Source: Maratus speciosus (Eukaryota; Arthropoda; Arachnida; Araneae; Salticidae). From it: a DNA stretch of 64,000 bases. The stretch is from NCBI GenBank assembly GCA_963932465.1, contig OZ010799.1, positions 157,476,761-157,540,760 of the forward strand. The letters run 5' to 3'. Both the position numbers and the translations under genes were made by a program. Below, piece after piece: positions 46,311-57,354 of this stretch. The notes under the pieces were generated by a model. It made no database searches. It was not told the DNA's origin and was given only the letters and a program-made list of their open reading frames with translations. The number at the start of each line of letters is the position of its first letter. The first letter of the stretch is position 1.

Positions 46311-47112
46311 CAGTTGACCCATTTAAACGAATATTGAAGGTTCCACAAATAATATTGGATTAAGCGGGATATTTGATTAAACGGGGAATGATAACTCTAA
46401 TATTTAATGCGTAATAAAACGGCAAAATAACCATCTACGGTATATTTAATTTACAGCATAATAAATCGTTAATAGAATAACATAAACTAAAATAAATTCA
46501 AATGCTAATATAAAGCAAATACGCATTAATTTAATGTCAGACCATTCATTTATGTAGTTTACATCACGCTTATGCAGCTCGTTTAAATTTGGTCAAAATT
46601 TTGCTACTTCTAATTTATGGTACTTATACTGCCTTAAAAAAATCGTTCAACGTGGTTTGTTTAAGTGGAATTTTAAAGGAGTAAATATCGAGTTATTTTT
46701 CGAATGAGTGCAAAATATCCATCTCGAGTCTTGAAGTGACGGCGCATTGCCATTAAAGACTGGTTAACCGCAAGAAGTGATGCTGGTGAGATCAATGTGG
46801 GGAAATCATTAGAAACATTGAATCAATCACCGAAATCATTGCTGGAAGAACTGAAAATTTGTTTTCAGCGTAAAGGAACCGAAAATAACAAAAGGTGGAA
46901 GGAATTTCCAGCTGAAACGTGCTTTCCGCGCCTATTTTCAAACATCGGTCACACTGTTGTTATTCGATTAAGCGGGGACGTTCGTAAAAGGTATTTGTTT
47001 TAAGCGGGAAGAAATAACATTGAATCAATAGGAACAAATTCGGTTCCGGAGCATTCTATTCGAATAAGCGGGGTATTCGATTATTCGTGACCCGATTAAG
47101 TGGGGAGTACTG
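46311..47112. mobile_element. Pogo-like element, 802 bp
   Basis: The left end CAGTTGACCCATTTAAACG and the right end (complement CAGTACTCCCCACTTAATCG) are imperfect inverted repeats flanked by TA (46309-46310, 47113-47114). The interior carries repeated GATTAAGCGGG-type motifs near both ends. A frame with DWLTARSDAGEINVGKSLE followed by KSLLEELK, open from about 46760 to 47003 on the plus strand, reads like ordinary protein. I cannot assign it, and it may be a transposase remnant. Confidence 0.68.
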
Positions 47113-47755
47113 TACTTTTAAAACACATGCTTAATTTTTTTTCTTTTGAAATGTTAAAATCTTACTCACAGCTTATCAGACTCTCTAACATTTTAACACA
47201 TAAAATAATTAATTCAGTGCATCATTCAGAAATATTCTTTGAACTAGAAAAGAAAGAAACACCCATTAAGAAGTGTACGAAAAAAAAGACTTTTAGAATA
47301 TCAAATCTTGAGGAGATATTAAAAAAAAAAAAAAAGGGAATCCATTCTACGCCCAGATGTTCAAAATTATCGAGGTGGGAGGGCTATCTCACTAACCAAC
47401 ACCCTAAATTCAAGATGCGCATTTGATTTAATGTACTTTGCGTGCCGAACAGTTTTTTTTTTTTTTTGCTAAATATATTTATATACCTTACAATAATTTA
47501 TTTCTCCACGATAATAACGCCTGTAAAAGAATATATAAAAGTCAGATAAACAGGGTTGAATTCAGGCACTTTTCTCAGGAAAGGATTTCAGAGGCTCCGT
47601 GTGTGTGTGTGTGTGGGGGGGGGGGGTGGGATTATAGGGTTGCGGGCGGGAAATTGCACTTTTTGACCATTGAAAACGAAAATCTCAAATCTTCCGTGGG
47701 GCGAGTGTCCCCTCGGTCCTCCCCCTTAATTCAACACTACACATAAACAGTATAA
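47113..47755. other. Spacer with simple repeats
   Basis: Contains A and T runs (about 47319-47334, 47451-47467) and a (GT)n plus G run (47599-47625). Frames at 47100-47426 and 47438-47746 run through homopolymers and are not convincing. Confidence 0.45.
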
Positions 47756-49539
47756 CAGGGTTCGTACGAGTCCTTGAATTACCAAATTAAGAAATTCTTT
47801 CGTATCAGTATTTTCTTATAGAAAACTAGGACCTCTGACCCCTATGAGCTACGCTCGCCAACCTCCCCCCCCCCCCCCGTTCAGATACCCCATATTCTAA
47901 AAGCACGCTAATTTCAACGGCTTTAAAAAGATTTAATTATAAAAAAACCAAAAAAAAAAACCAGTGGTGATCTCTTTGTAAACGGGTTTTCATTCATTTC
48001 CCCTTGATTGGAGATTTTTAAGGCCAAATCAGCCGCTGTTAACAGATACAATGGCTGTTTTCGTCTTTGTTTTAAAAAAATTAGTTAAAAATTAGAAAAT
48101 AAGCTAATGTAAAATGAATTAAGTAAACAGAGTCTTTGTCTCTCGGTATTTTTTAACAACGCTATAAGAAAGTTCTTTTAAATAAGACATTTAAAGTATA
48201 TCGTTTTAAATATGACGTAAATTTCACCAAAGTTTTTTTTCTCTTTTTAATATTCACATGAAAATATCTTTGTTGTTAGAAAGGAAATATTATTTGCGCT
48301 ATCTTAGAATTCACAATAATAGTTGAAAAGATTATCTAAAAATATGAAATTAATGTCTCACGCAAATATATTTTTTAATTTAAACTGTGTTGCCAACTGT
48401 TAATTATTTGGCCTTTTAAATATGACGTAATTTCCTCCATTTACAACTTTTAACGCATAATAATGAATTTATTATTTAAAAATTTTCTTTCTCTTTTAAA
48501 ATTCAGATGTAACTATAGTTTTTATGACGTAATTTTCAATAATTTCATGATTTTTAACACGTAATCACTTAATTATAATATACGCTTTCAGTCGTGACGT
48601 CAGCCATGACGTTTTGGCTGGAAACTGACTCCAAACAAACGGTTGCTATGTTGTATTTTCTAATTTGTTTGTGTATTATAACTATATCTTACAGCTATAC
48701 TTCACAGTTAACTGTTTTAATACTTTATATTTAGTACTACATTTTCTACGATTTATTTTTAATAAGAAATGAAACATAGCAACCGTTTGTTTGGAGTCAG
48801 TTTCCAACCAAAACGTCATGACTCACGTCACACTGAAATAGTCTATTTGAAAGTTTTTTTTCTGTTTATAATATCCACGTGTAAATAAATTTTTAATTTG
48901 AAGGAAATATTCTTCCTTGCGCTGTTTTTAGAATTGGCAACAGTTTAAAATAATACCCTTTTCTAAAATATGTAAAAAATATCTCTCGAAATGCTGAAAA
49001 TTTGAATTTAAAATGGAAATAAATCCTCAAAAAATGAGTCAAATTAAAAACAATAAAGGCAGTCTTCATACCCGGATCTTCTAATGTATAAAATGATCTA
49101 AAAATGTTTAAATTCCTATGTATAGTTTTTGCTCCTATAAAACTTTTTGAATGGAACGATTTTGACCAAATTTAACATTAAATATCTCTTAAAATAATTA
49201 TTCTATTTAAAAACTGTCGGCATCAGCGTGTTTATCAAACATTTCTCTATAATACCATCAATTTTCATATTTTTGTATGTAACAGTTTTCTTACTATTAA
49301 CGAAGAAAGACACCCCCCCCCCTCCCGGTCACAAAAATATGGATGCCGATCTAAGAAAGTACCGGGAAGATCTACGCAGATTTTCATTGGTCCATTTCTA
49401 AATCGTAACTTTTTTTTTATAGAGAGAAGGATATATCCATACATAAGGCGAAATTTCATGCGTTTAACCTAGATTTATTTTTTTATTAAAAAAATACAAA
49501 TATTTGTCCTTCTAAATAACGGTACCCGTACGAACCCTG
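47756..49539. mobile_element. hAT-like element with CAGGGTTCGTACG ends
   Basis: The left end CAGGGTTCGTACGAGTCC pairs with a right end whose complement reads CAGGGTTCGTACGGGTACC. Termini of this form are common among hAT-like elements. No 8 bp duplication is recognisable in the immediate flanks (CAGTATAA left, TATTAAGC right), so the flanks have changed or the exact ends are off. It has no transposase frame. Two diverged copies of a TTTTTTCTCTTTTTAATATTC-type block (about 48230 and 48850) lie inside, with a MITE between them. Confidence 0.6.
48589..48835. mobile_element. Nested MITE, 247 bp, long inverted repeats
   Basis: Inverted arms of ~65 bp begin CAGTCGTGACGTCAGCCATG at 48589 and end with CGTCATGACTCACGTCACACTG-type sequence at 48835. 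The inner arm segment GAGTCAGTTTCC... and AGCAACCGTTTGTTTGG is perfectly mirrored. No coding capacity; family not assigned. Confidence 0.78.
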
Positions 49540-50096
49540 TATTAAGCTGCAATTAATCCCCGTCTACTAATTCTATTTCTACTTTCCGAAAACTATATGC
49601 TTTTATTCATGTTTCAGACCTCACCACTAAGTAACACTTGCCTAAAATCAGATTTTAGGTGTATACAGAAAAAGAAAGGAAGGTACTACTCAATTCCACA
49701 CTGAATTATTCAAGTATTGAAATATTCAAGACTGAAATTCAAGACTGAAGAATTCAGGACTGAATTATTCAAGACTGAAATATTCAAGAATTATTCTTGA
49801 AGGTAAGGCTATTATTGCACGAGCGCCATGGAGAAAGCGTCGAAATAAACGGCCGTTCTTGGGGGTGCAGCATTCATGTTCACGGTTTTGATCGTGAAAT
49901 CTCTGGGCGTGCAAAACAACGCAGAGCTCAACGCCGTGTCTCTCGTGTTCTCCCCAAGACGTCGACACGTGCTTTAGGCAATTATTTCTGATATCCAGTT
50001 CACACGCGCTTTGGTTTTCAAGCTGCTTTTTGACTTTTATTCATCAGTATAGGTTTTTATTGTGGTTCGTGTCGAATTATTTCTCTCGAATTTTAA
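49540..50096. other. Spacer upstream of MADF-like start; short tandem ATTCAAGACTGAA repeats
   Basis: A degenerate 13-22 bp repeat of ATTCAAGACTGAA occupies about 49710-49800. It is followed by an unusually GC- and CpG-rich block (49800-49990) for this window. Overlapping frames on both strands cross that block, and none is recognisable. It could be a promoter or 5' exon region for the following start, which is inference. Confidence 0.4.
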
Positions 50097-50177
50097 ATGG
50101 ATCTAATAGATGTGGAACAACTAATTTATGAGGTACGTGAGCGTCCAATAATTTGTGATACGTCGTCTGACTTATAA
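50097..50177 (+). pseudogene. MADF-domain-like start, broken by a stop codon
   Basis: The ATG at 50097 opens a 26-codon frame reading MDLIDVEQLIYEVRERP, then IICDTSSDL and TAA at 50175-50177. In the same frame the sequence then continues KDKNYK. MADF domains (Myb/SANT-like DNA-binding domains of insect transcription factors and of PIF/Harbinger-associated proteins) begin with L-I-x-x-V-x-x-R-P-x-(L/I)-x-D-x-x-x-x-x-Y-K. This fits the order here, with TAA where the conserved Tyr codon would be. A GAG|GTACGT splice-donor-like site lies at 50132/50133 inside the frame, so a very short first exon is an alternative. No downstream MADF helices are clear. The call is a remnant or broken first exon. 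Confidence 0.45.
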
Positions 50178-50671
50178 AAAGATAAAAATTACAAAATAAT
50201 AACTTCGATTGACATCTGTGGCATCCTTAAAAAAATAATAATAAATAAATAAATAAAAAATAAAGCAATTTAAAAAATTACAACGATCATTTGGAAAATG
50301 ATTTTTTCAAAGACTAAAATTTAAGACATAAAAAATCGCACGGAGTTGATCATACATTACGTACGCCATGAAGTAAACATTAATAGTATTATTATACGTA
50401 AAAATTGCAAGCGACAAAAATCGCCTGCGACCGTACGTATTATCCACGTGAAACTTACGTATTATCCAAGCATTTCATTGGTTGTTCGGGAAAAGGCTTT
50501 TCCATCGTCAGATTTCCATTTTAAATGAAATTTCATTCTTAAACTTCTAAACATCCCACAATATTACTTTTTACACCGTCGTATAGAGAAAAAAAATGTA
50601 CTTTTAAATGCAATTTGTTTGAAAGCTGTATCTCAATTTGTTTCTGAGTTAGTAATTTTTTCTTGTAACCT

Positions 50672-50702
<31 letters not shown>

Positions 50703-50869
50703 GTCATAGTAGCAACAGAAGTATCCATCTCTGTTGAAAGTAAAGGGAAATACAGATTACTGTACAGACCAATCAGAAAACGAATAAAATGCGGATTAAA
50801 CCAATAAAAAGCTTCAGCTATGCTTTTGATTTCCTATCCTGACAAGGACAATAATCATTTTTCCAAATA

Positions 50870-50915
<46 letters not shown>

Positions 50916-51216
50916 GTCAGACAAATCTAAAGAATTTCAAGAAATTATTGGTAAGTTATTTGAATTTTTTTTTTCACATCTACAAAAAATTATTTAGAAT
51001 TATCGTTATGTTATAAGTTATGTTTTATAAGAAAAATATTAAAATAGTAAATGGCTAAAAGTAATTTAGATAATTAATTTAATATTCATTCGACAATAGT
51101 TTAATAAATTTGCTGGATATTGCTGCAATCTGGATATTTTAAATAAAAATGACCGGTAAATAATCTGTCGCTTATTCGAGGATGAACCAAGTACTGTCTC
51201 TGTATGTATATATCTA
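50178..51216. other. AT-rich stretch with poly(T) and poly(A) tracts
   Basis: Poly(T) at about 50681-50702 and a ~40 bp poly(A) at 50872-50912. TACGTATTATCCA occurs twice at 50432-50470. No gene recognised; frames at 50346-50528 and 50619-50807 have no domain. Confidence 0.5.
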
Positions 51217-52202
51217 ACAAAAACATAGCTGTGAAAAAAGGGAGCCAAGTTCTGTAAAGACAATGGCAAGAAAAGAAGCGATATCTAAGTGGGTGCCAAG
51301 TTCAAATAACATTCACTCAAACTTACCTACTAAAGTATTATAGCATTTTTTTTATATTGTTTAGAAATAAAAATTATTGATAGCATATTAATAATAAATC
51401 TAGAACTTGGCAAGTTTTTGATAAATGTTATGCCTATCAATTTCATGTCTTAATAAAATGATGATGTTAATATTAACAACAATGTCATTATAAAAAAAAT
51501 AATATAGTTATTATTATAAACAAATGACTCATGTTAAAGATTTGATAAACCAATAAATACACAAATACATTCCCGCTCGTCTTTGGTTATCACTCTAGCA
51601 CCCACCCTTCGGAAACCTCAATGCAAACAGGCTAAAAGGCCTGAGAAAGAGACAGATACCTTTACGCTTGTTCTTGGTCATCCCTCTAGAGATCGCCTTT
51701 AACCCTTTCAGGGGCAAATAACTTTTATTCGTGACATGCTGAAATGATTGAATCACACCAGAATTTAAAAACAAATTTATTTCAAAATGGGTAAAAGCTT
51801 CTTTTCACGTATTTAATAAAATTAAACTTTTTAGTCCTGAATTCTAGTGTCAACGTGGCATTTTGCAGTTAAATTAGGTGGGATATATTTTATCCCACCG
51901 CCCTTCAAGGGGAAGGAGCTCACTCAAGTTAAGGCTTCCAATCATGAAATAACAAGATTTGATATAATAATGTCATTATTAAAAATAAATGACTCGTAGG
52001 TAAAAACTTGCCAAGTTCTAGATTTATTATTAATATGCTATCAATAAATTTTATTTCTAAACAATTTAAAAAATGCTATAATACTTCAGTAGGTAAGTTT
52101 GAGTGAATTTTATTTGAACTTGGCACCCACTTAGATATCACTTCTTTTCTTGCCATTGTCTTTACAGAACTTGGCTCCCTTTTTTCACAGCTATGTTTTT
52201 GT
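51217..52202. mobile_element. Foldback element with ~200 bp inverted arms
   Basis: The left arm 51217-51420, starting ACAAAAACATAGCTGTG, pairs with the right arm 52001-52202 ending CACAGCTATGTTTTTGT. Agreement is high. Each arm carries three GCCAAGTTC/GAACTTGGC-type motifs, perhaps binding sites. The ~580 bp loop contains another MITE and a TA-poor block. No coding capacity. Confidence 0.78.
51699..51914. mobile_element. MITE related to 14462-14672, in the foldback loop
   Basis: Starts TTAACCCTTTCAGGGG and ends TTCAAGGGGAA. Its right part, GATATATTTTATCCCACCGC, closely matches that of the copy at 14462-14672 in the same orientation, and length is nearly equal (216 versus 211 bp). The middle parts are diverged. 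Confidence 0.6.
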
Positions 52203-53083
52203 AAGATATCATTACTTTTTGTAAAGTTACAATATATTTAGACACTTTACTTAATGCTTTTTAATGTGCTTACATGTGACTATTTTATTCACCAAGCAAC
52301 ATTCAATTTTAATTTAAATTTCCTGCAACAAACTATTTGGTTGTCAATATGCGGCCGAAATCTATATTTTAATACTGCTACATTGAACGCATGTTTTGAA
52401 ACGAAATGTATTGATTCGAAATTTTTATTGTTTCTGAAACAAATATTCCTATTAAATTCCTATATTAAATTTTCCTATTAAATTTTCCAATTAAATATCC
52501 TATAGCTGGGCCTGTTTTTTTGTACTGAAAGTGAAAAATAAAGTTATTTGCTTATGTCACACTATGTATCATTCATCCATGGGTGCCAGCAAAGAGGCAG
52601 TTCAGAGGAAGGACATTGCCTCTCCCTGGATTTTCATATTTAACTAATCAAATATCCTTTTCTCTGATGATTTTGAAAAATAACAAGTGGGTAAGTGTGA
52701 TCATAGATCGCACAGAGGGTCTCGTTTAATATTCCTTTCAAAACACTTTATCCTTTTGAAAAATCTGTTAGTTCCACATTTCGCAACCAGGGGCGCACTC
52801 TATTCTAAACAAACCTCTATCCAAACGAAACTCTGTTTTACATACTATCCGTAGATATACTAGTCGAGGGGATTGAGCCCATAGCACCCAAGATAAGTAA
52901 GCGCCCCTGGCGGTAAAAAGTGGAACTAAAATATGTAAGGCTATGGTGCATAATATGAAAGAATGGTCAAAGTGGTGTCGGCAAAAGTTAGAAAAGTACC
53001 CACCGGGTGCAATGCAATGGGGGGAGGTTAGAAAAATTGCTTAAAATACACAAGTTAGAGCCCGGAGGAGTAAATAATTAAAA
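52203..53083. other. Spacer containing a small MITE
   Basis: No credible gene. A frame at 52254-52481 lacks recognisable motifs. The small inverted-repeat element is listed separately. Confidence 0.45.
52768..52929. mobile_element. Short MITE with CAGGGGCGC motif
   Basis: Inverted arms: TTAGTTCCAC...CCAGGGGCGC at the left and GCGCCCCTGG...GTGGAACTAA at the right, 162 bp overall. The central ~95 bp is unique. No target duplication could be fixed because the inverted similarity extends past CAGGGGCGC. Confidence 0.65.
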
Positions 53084-53683
53084 AAAAACCTAATTTGCAG
53101 AACAAATTAAAAAAAACAAAATTTATTTCCTAAATTGTTTAAGCCCGAGAAGGGGCAGATATTAAGATATTTCATTCAATTCGTTCTACATTTAATGTTA
53201 AATTTTTGTAACAAATAAGTTAAACCAATTGAACATTAAAAAATAAAAATGAAATTCATACATTATAATACTCTAAACATCTATATACTTAGATTCCGTT
53301 CAAATAAAATCAAAATAAATCGTAGACTTTTTTTTTTAAAGTTTTGTATTTTGCATGTATTTTATCATATTATGGACAATCGTCATAAACATAATGCAAA
53401 ATCTGCAGTACAAATATTTACAACTTAAAAATGGAAAAACTCCAAGATTTATTTCGATTTCATTTGAACGGAATCTAAGTATATAGGTGTTTAAATTATT
53501 ATATTGTATGAATTTCAATTTTATTTTTTAATGTTCAATTGGTTTAACTTATTTGTTACAAAATTTTAACATTAAATGTAGAACGAATTGAATGAAATAT
53601 CTTAATATCTGCCCCTTCTCGGGCTTAAACAATTTAGGAAATAAATTTTGTTTTTTTAATTTGTTTTTCAAATTAGGTTTTTG
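53084..53683. mobile_element. Stand-alone 600 bp palindrome related to the core of unit A
   Basis: The sequence folds around ~53384. CCTAATTTG...CAGAACAAATTAAA at the left mirrors the right end AATTTG...CAAATTAGG, and TTTAAGCCCGAGAAGGGGC mirrors GCCCCTTCTCGGGCTTAAA. The same motifs and order (CATTTTTTAAGCCCGAGAAGG, GAATGAAATAT, AACAAATAAGTTAAA) make up the central part of units A and A' in the large palindrome. It lacks the CAGGGTGTCC ends. Confidence 0.75.
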
Positions 53684-54123
53684 TTTAATATGTCAAGTTT
53701 TTTAATAACTACTGAATTCAGACGAACACATTTCAAAATTAATGCACTGAGAAAAATGACGCTTTCAAATCTGAGTAAATCGATGTTTTCATTTTATTTT
53801 GAAACTTTTTGTTTCAAATATGAAAACCGAATGCTTTCAATTTTGAAATACCAGCCATACTCAGTTTCAAACAAAATTACTTTTTATTCGTTAAATGGGG
53901 TAAATTTCACCAAGGTAGTTCAATTTATTAACATTAATCACTATTTCTTATGATTTCGAATGAAGCGCTCCTGTCAGTAATATTTTATTACATGAAACGT
54001 GGCGAACTACATTTTTATTGTGTCCGCGGAAGAACATTTAAAAACCGTCGTAAGGTGAGATCGCAGAAGCGGAAGCGTAGAGGCTTTTTTTTGTTGTTGT
54101 TGCTGCTCTACTCAAGGTTGCAA
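53684..54123 (+). promoter_or_regulatory. Putative 5' region of the SAM-like gene
   Basis: Sequence directly upstream of the candidate start exon. It is less AT-biased near 53990-54110 (ACGTGGCGAACT, GTCCGCGGAAG, CGCAGAAGCGGAAGCG). A donor-like AAG|GTGAGA at 54053-54055 could end a non-coding exon. The open frame continues upstream of the ATG at 54124 to 53950, but the residues there (R/K-rich, then poly-Leu) look like translated leader sequence. No TATA box is asserted. Confidence 0.35.
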
Positions 54124-54190
54124 ATGGACGATCACGTTAACGAAAGACTTCGGCAGTGGAATTTGGAAGAATTCGTCGAAAATTTTGAAA
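54124..54190 (+). CDS. Candidate first coding exon of a SAM-like domain protein
   Basis: ATG at 54124 (context GCAAATGG) followed by MDDHVNERLRQWNLEEFVE then NFE, ending at a strong splice donor AAA|GTAAGT (54190/54191) in phase 1. L-x-x-W-x-L-E-x-(F/Y)-x-x-x-F-E is the usual first helix of SAM-type domains, and invertebrate proteins often start with such a segment. SAM domains mostly mediate protein or RNA contacts; the role here cannot be told from one helix. The rest of the domain must lie in later exons. I did not find the expected helix with ID...L...DL...G.R in the following 8 kb, which is filled with transposons. The alternative is a chance frame. The donor quality and the helix pattern together favour a real exon. 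Confidence 0.5.
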
Positions 54191-55353
54191 GTAAGTTCAT
54201 TCATTTTGTTGTTGTCGAAATTTTTTCCCATATTTTTATTGTTTTCACAATTTCTGTAAGTTGTCTTAAGATTAGGGTTAGCTATACACGATGTTTCACA
54301 TTCGGCATTTTGATGATTGTAACATTAATGTTTTTGTCTTCATTTGTTCTTTCTGTTATTTTGACTACTAATTTTGATATATAATGCTTTATTTTTCATA
54401 TAAAAATGATAATAGCAATCGTTAGACTATGAAACTCACGTAATCAACTTAATGTTTACTTGGCGCTTAAATTTTCACTTCGTTTATGAAATCCAATTTT
54501 TATTTAGATTCCCCGCCCCCTTCCCTCTTAAAGTTAGTTGCAACATTTGTTAAAAGCAGTAAATGAAACAAACAAGATTTTCCCTTTATGATTTGAAATT
54601 CAGTATTCTGTTTTTATATTGATAGCATATTATGAAGTTTAAAATAATGTGCATTACGATTTTTATATAAATACGTTTAATAGAATGAAAATAAGAGAAT
54701 TTTTTTCTCATATTTAGTTATTCTCCGAAAATAACCGTACCCATAGAGTTTAATCTCACAAATATTCTGTATTCTTTTGTATTTATCTCAGCCAAATAAT
54801 GAATTATTCTAGTTCTTAATCTTCCTTATTAATGAATTAAAATAAATATTAATGTTATAAATAGAGATGCACCGAATATTCGGTATCTATTCGGTATTCG
54901 GCCATGTTACCGAATATTCGGTTTGGCCGATTATCAAGCTATTCGGTATGCCGAATATCGAAGTATTCGGCTAAAAAAAACTTTTTAAACATTTTATTAA
55001 AAACCGTATACAACTTCTAAGTTTAAGAGTCAACTTAAAAAGATATTCAGAATAATTAGAAACAGAATCATATTTAAATAAAAGAGAATGATTTTACATT
55101 ATTTATTTGCTGTTTGTTAAGTATTATTTAAGAAAATTAACCAATCACAAGGATTTTCATAGGAATTAATTATGTACAGATGCAAGTTTCTGAATATTTT
55201 CCCGTAAATAATCTGTTTCTTTCTAAGATTTTCAGAACAACGTTTACAATCTCTGAAAAGGATTTCCCACTCCAGACACTGATGTAGAATGCATTAAAAA
55301 ACTTCCTTGCTTAATCAAAGGGAGTAGAACAGTTATTCTTGTTAAGTTGCCAC

Positions 55354-55740
55354 TAGAGATGCAACGAATATTCGGCCGAAGCCGAATATTCGGCTTCGGC
55401 CGAATATCAAGTCCATTATTCGGCCTTGGCCGAATAATACACTGTAATAAATGTTTTTATATTTACACAGTATAACTTTTTAATTTGACAATTTATATTC
55501 ATCATATATAATGAAAATTTTATTTGAAATTAACTAACACTTTTTTTTCCCATTAACTTTCATACTCTGAATGGGTTTTATCTACCCATTTTTATATAAG
55601 AGGCTAATTTAGGAATCATGTTAAAAAAAAATTATGCTGTATCAGTAAGTACAAAAAGTATCTGTAATAAGCTAACATAATCTGTTAAATTTAAAATTAA
55701 TCTATTCAAAATTGTTTTAATACAGCTGTAACAAGCTAAT

Positions 55741-55771
<31 letters not shown>

Positions 55772-57081
55772 AATCATAATGTGAAGTTTAACATTTAACC
55801 CTTGTTACATAAAAAAATATTTCTTTCAATAATATTTTGAATTATACCTATAAAGAACATAAATATATGATTGATTAGATATAGTTGTATTATATGTATA
55901 AGATATTTAAGTCGTATATGTTGCAATAGTTAAGGGTTTTTTTTTTTTTTTTTTTTTAGTAAAATACGCTTAAAAGTGAAATATAATTGAAGTGATTTTT
56001 TTAAAGCCTGTTACTATTTCTTATTAAATAATGAAAGAAATGTAAATACTAAATTCTTTTAATTAGTATGCATTTACGTTTTAGATATTTTTTTCAAGAA
56101 TAGCATTGTAATGCCTTAAAAAACAGTTAAAATGTTTTCAATAAACGTAGATTGTGATGCAGAAATAATAATAATCAGCATTCTCAGATGATATTCTTTT
56201 TTTTTTTTTTTTTCTTTTCTCGTAAATGTTACCTGCTTCTGAAAATAACCTCTCACTATATATGGTACTTCCTGGTGCAGAAAGGTACTTTTTGGCTAAT
56301 TGTGAAACGTTTAGAAAGTCTTCTGAATTTTTCGCCCACCACCCCAAAGGACACTGTTGTCTTTCTAGTAGTGGCTGGGAAAGAAAATTACTAAATTCTT
56401 TTACTCTTCACATTGACGCGCACTTTCTAAAGAGGCTTCACTGCTGACAGCAAAAAAAAAAAAAAAAAAAAAAAAATAAAGATAAATAAAAATTTTGTTA
56501 ATTGTGAGCTTTATAAAGTCTACAGTGATTTCTTTCCACCATTTTAGAGGATATTCCTTTCACCCTTTCTATCAGTGGTTTTTCTTAAGATATTAAGATT
56601 TCTTATTTTTTATTTTATTTCATCTGAAAGCTGAAATTTATGTTTCCTAGTACTTTTAAAATTTTGTCATTATTTTAAAATGTAACAACAACACATATAA
56701 TATCTATTAAAATGTAACTAGACAGTACCTGATGAGGAACTTTTGCTAAGAATTTTTTTTTTTTTTTTTTTTTGGGGGGGGGGGGCGGTCTGAATTATAT
56801 TATTGAGGCAATTTTTAGGCCGAACATGGCCGAATATTTTTTCAGAGTAAAATAATGCTTTAAAAAATTAAAAATTTGTATATAAATAATTTTTTAAAAG
56901 AAAACAATACATTTTAAATGTGAAATATACAAGAATTGTGCATATAGTGCATACCATATTTTGTTTTCAGGCAAAAATAAGTTCATTATTCGGCGGCCGA
57001 ATAGGCCGAATATTCGGCTGCAACTTGGCCGAATATTCGGTATTCGGTTATTCGGCCAAACCACTATTCGTTGCATCACTA
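55354..57081 (-). mobile_element. Nested hAT element with perfect 8 bp duplication
   Basis: Ends TAGAGATGCAACGAATATTC and GAATATTCGG...CTATTCGTTGCATCACTA, with multiple CGAATATTCGG motifs near both ends. The 8 bp duplication GTTGCCAC is perfect (55346-55353 and 57082-57089). It holds a minus-strand remnant of a hAT transposase and several homopolymer tracts (poly(T) near 55746-55772 and 55937-55959, poly(A) near 56452-56476). Confidence 0.88.
56138..56412 (-). pseudogene. hAT transposase C-terminal (hATC) fragment
   Basis: Minus-strand reading from about 56412 gives EFSNFLSQPLLERQQCPLGW, then WAKNSEDFLNVSQLAKKYLS, APGSTIYSERLFSEAGNIYEKR and, after a Lys run, ISSENAD. This is the dimerisation region of hAT transposases (typical pattern: L..P...r...PL.WW......p.L..LAkkyLs.P.ts..SERlFS.aGni...rR..LsPena). 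The lysine run comes from a T tract at about 56197-56212, which has expanded where the family has an RNRL-type segment. Upstream catalytic and BED zinc-finger parts are not readable, so only the C-terminal ~90 residues survive. It lies inside the nested element in the orientation expected for its own transposase. Confidence 0.85.
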
Positions 57082-57354
57082 GTTGCCACCATATAAAATT
57101 TGAATACATTGTATTATTTATTTACTTTTACTTTAGTCTCTTCCTGACCAACAAATAATATATGATCCTGCATAATATTTTCACAATTTCTCTTTGATTT
57201 TAAAATGTTTCTTTTAGAATTTAAGAAAATTTTATTCATCTGTTTTAATTCTCAGAAGAAGCCGTGAAATTTAAAATTTTACTAATTAAAAAAGGTTTAT
57301 AACTATCCTCTTCTTGAATAACTCAAAACAGATTTTTTTCAGCATAAAGTTTAC

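Noticed and set aside
53950..54123. In-frame extension upstream of the SAM-like ATG
   Set aside because: Arg/Lys-rich and poly-Leu sequence encoded by simple repeats (TTG/TTT runs); more likely untranslated leader.
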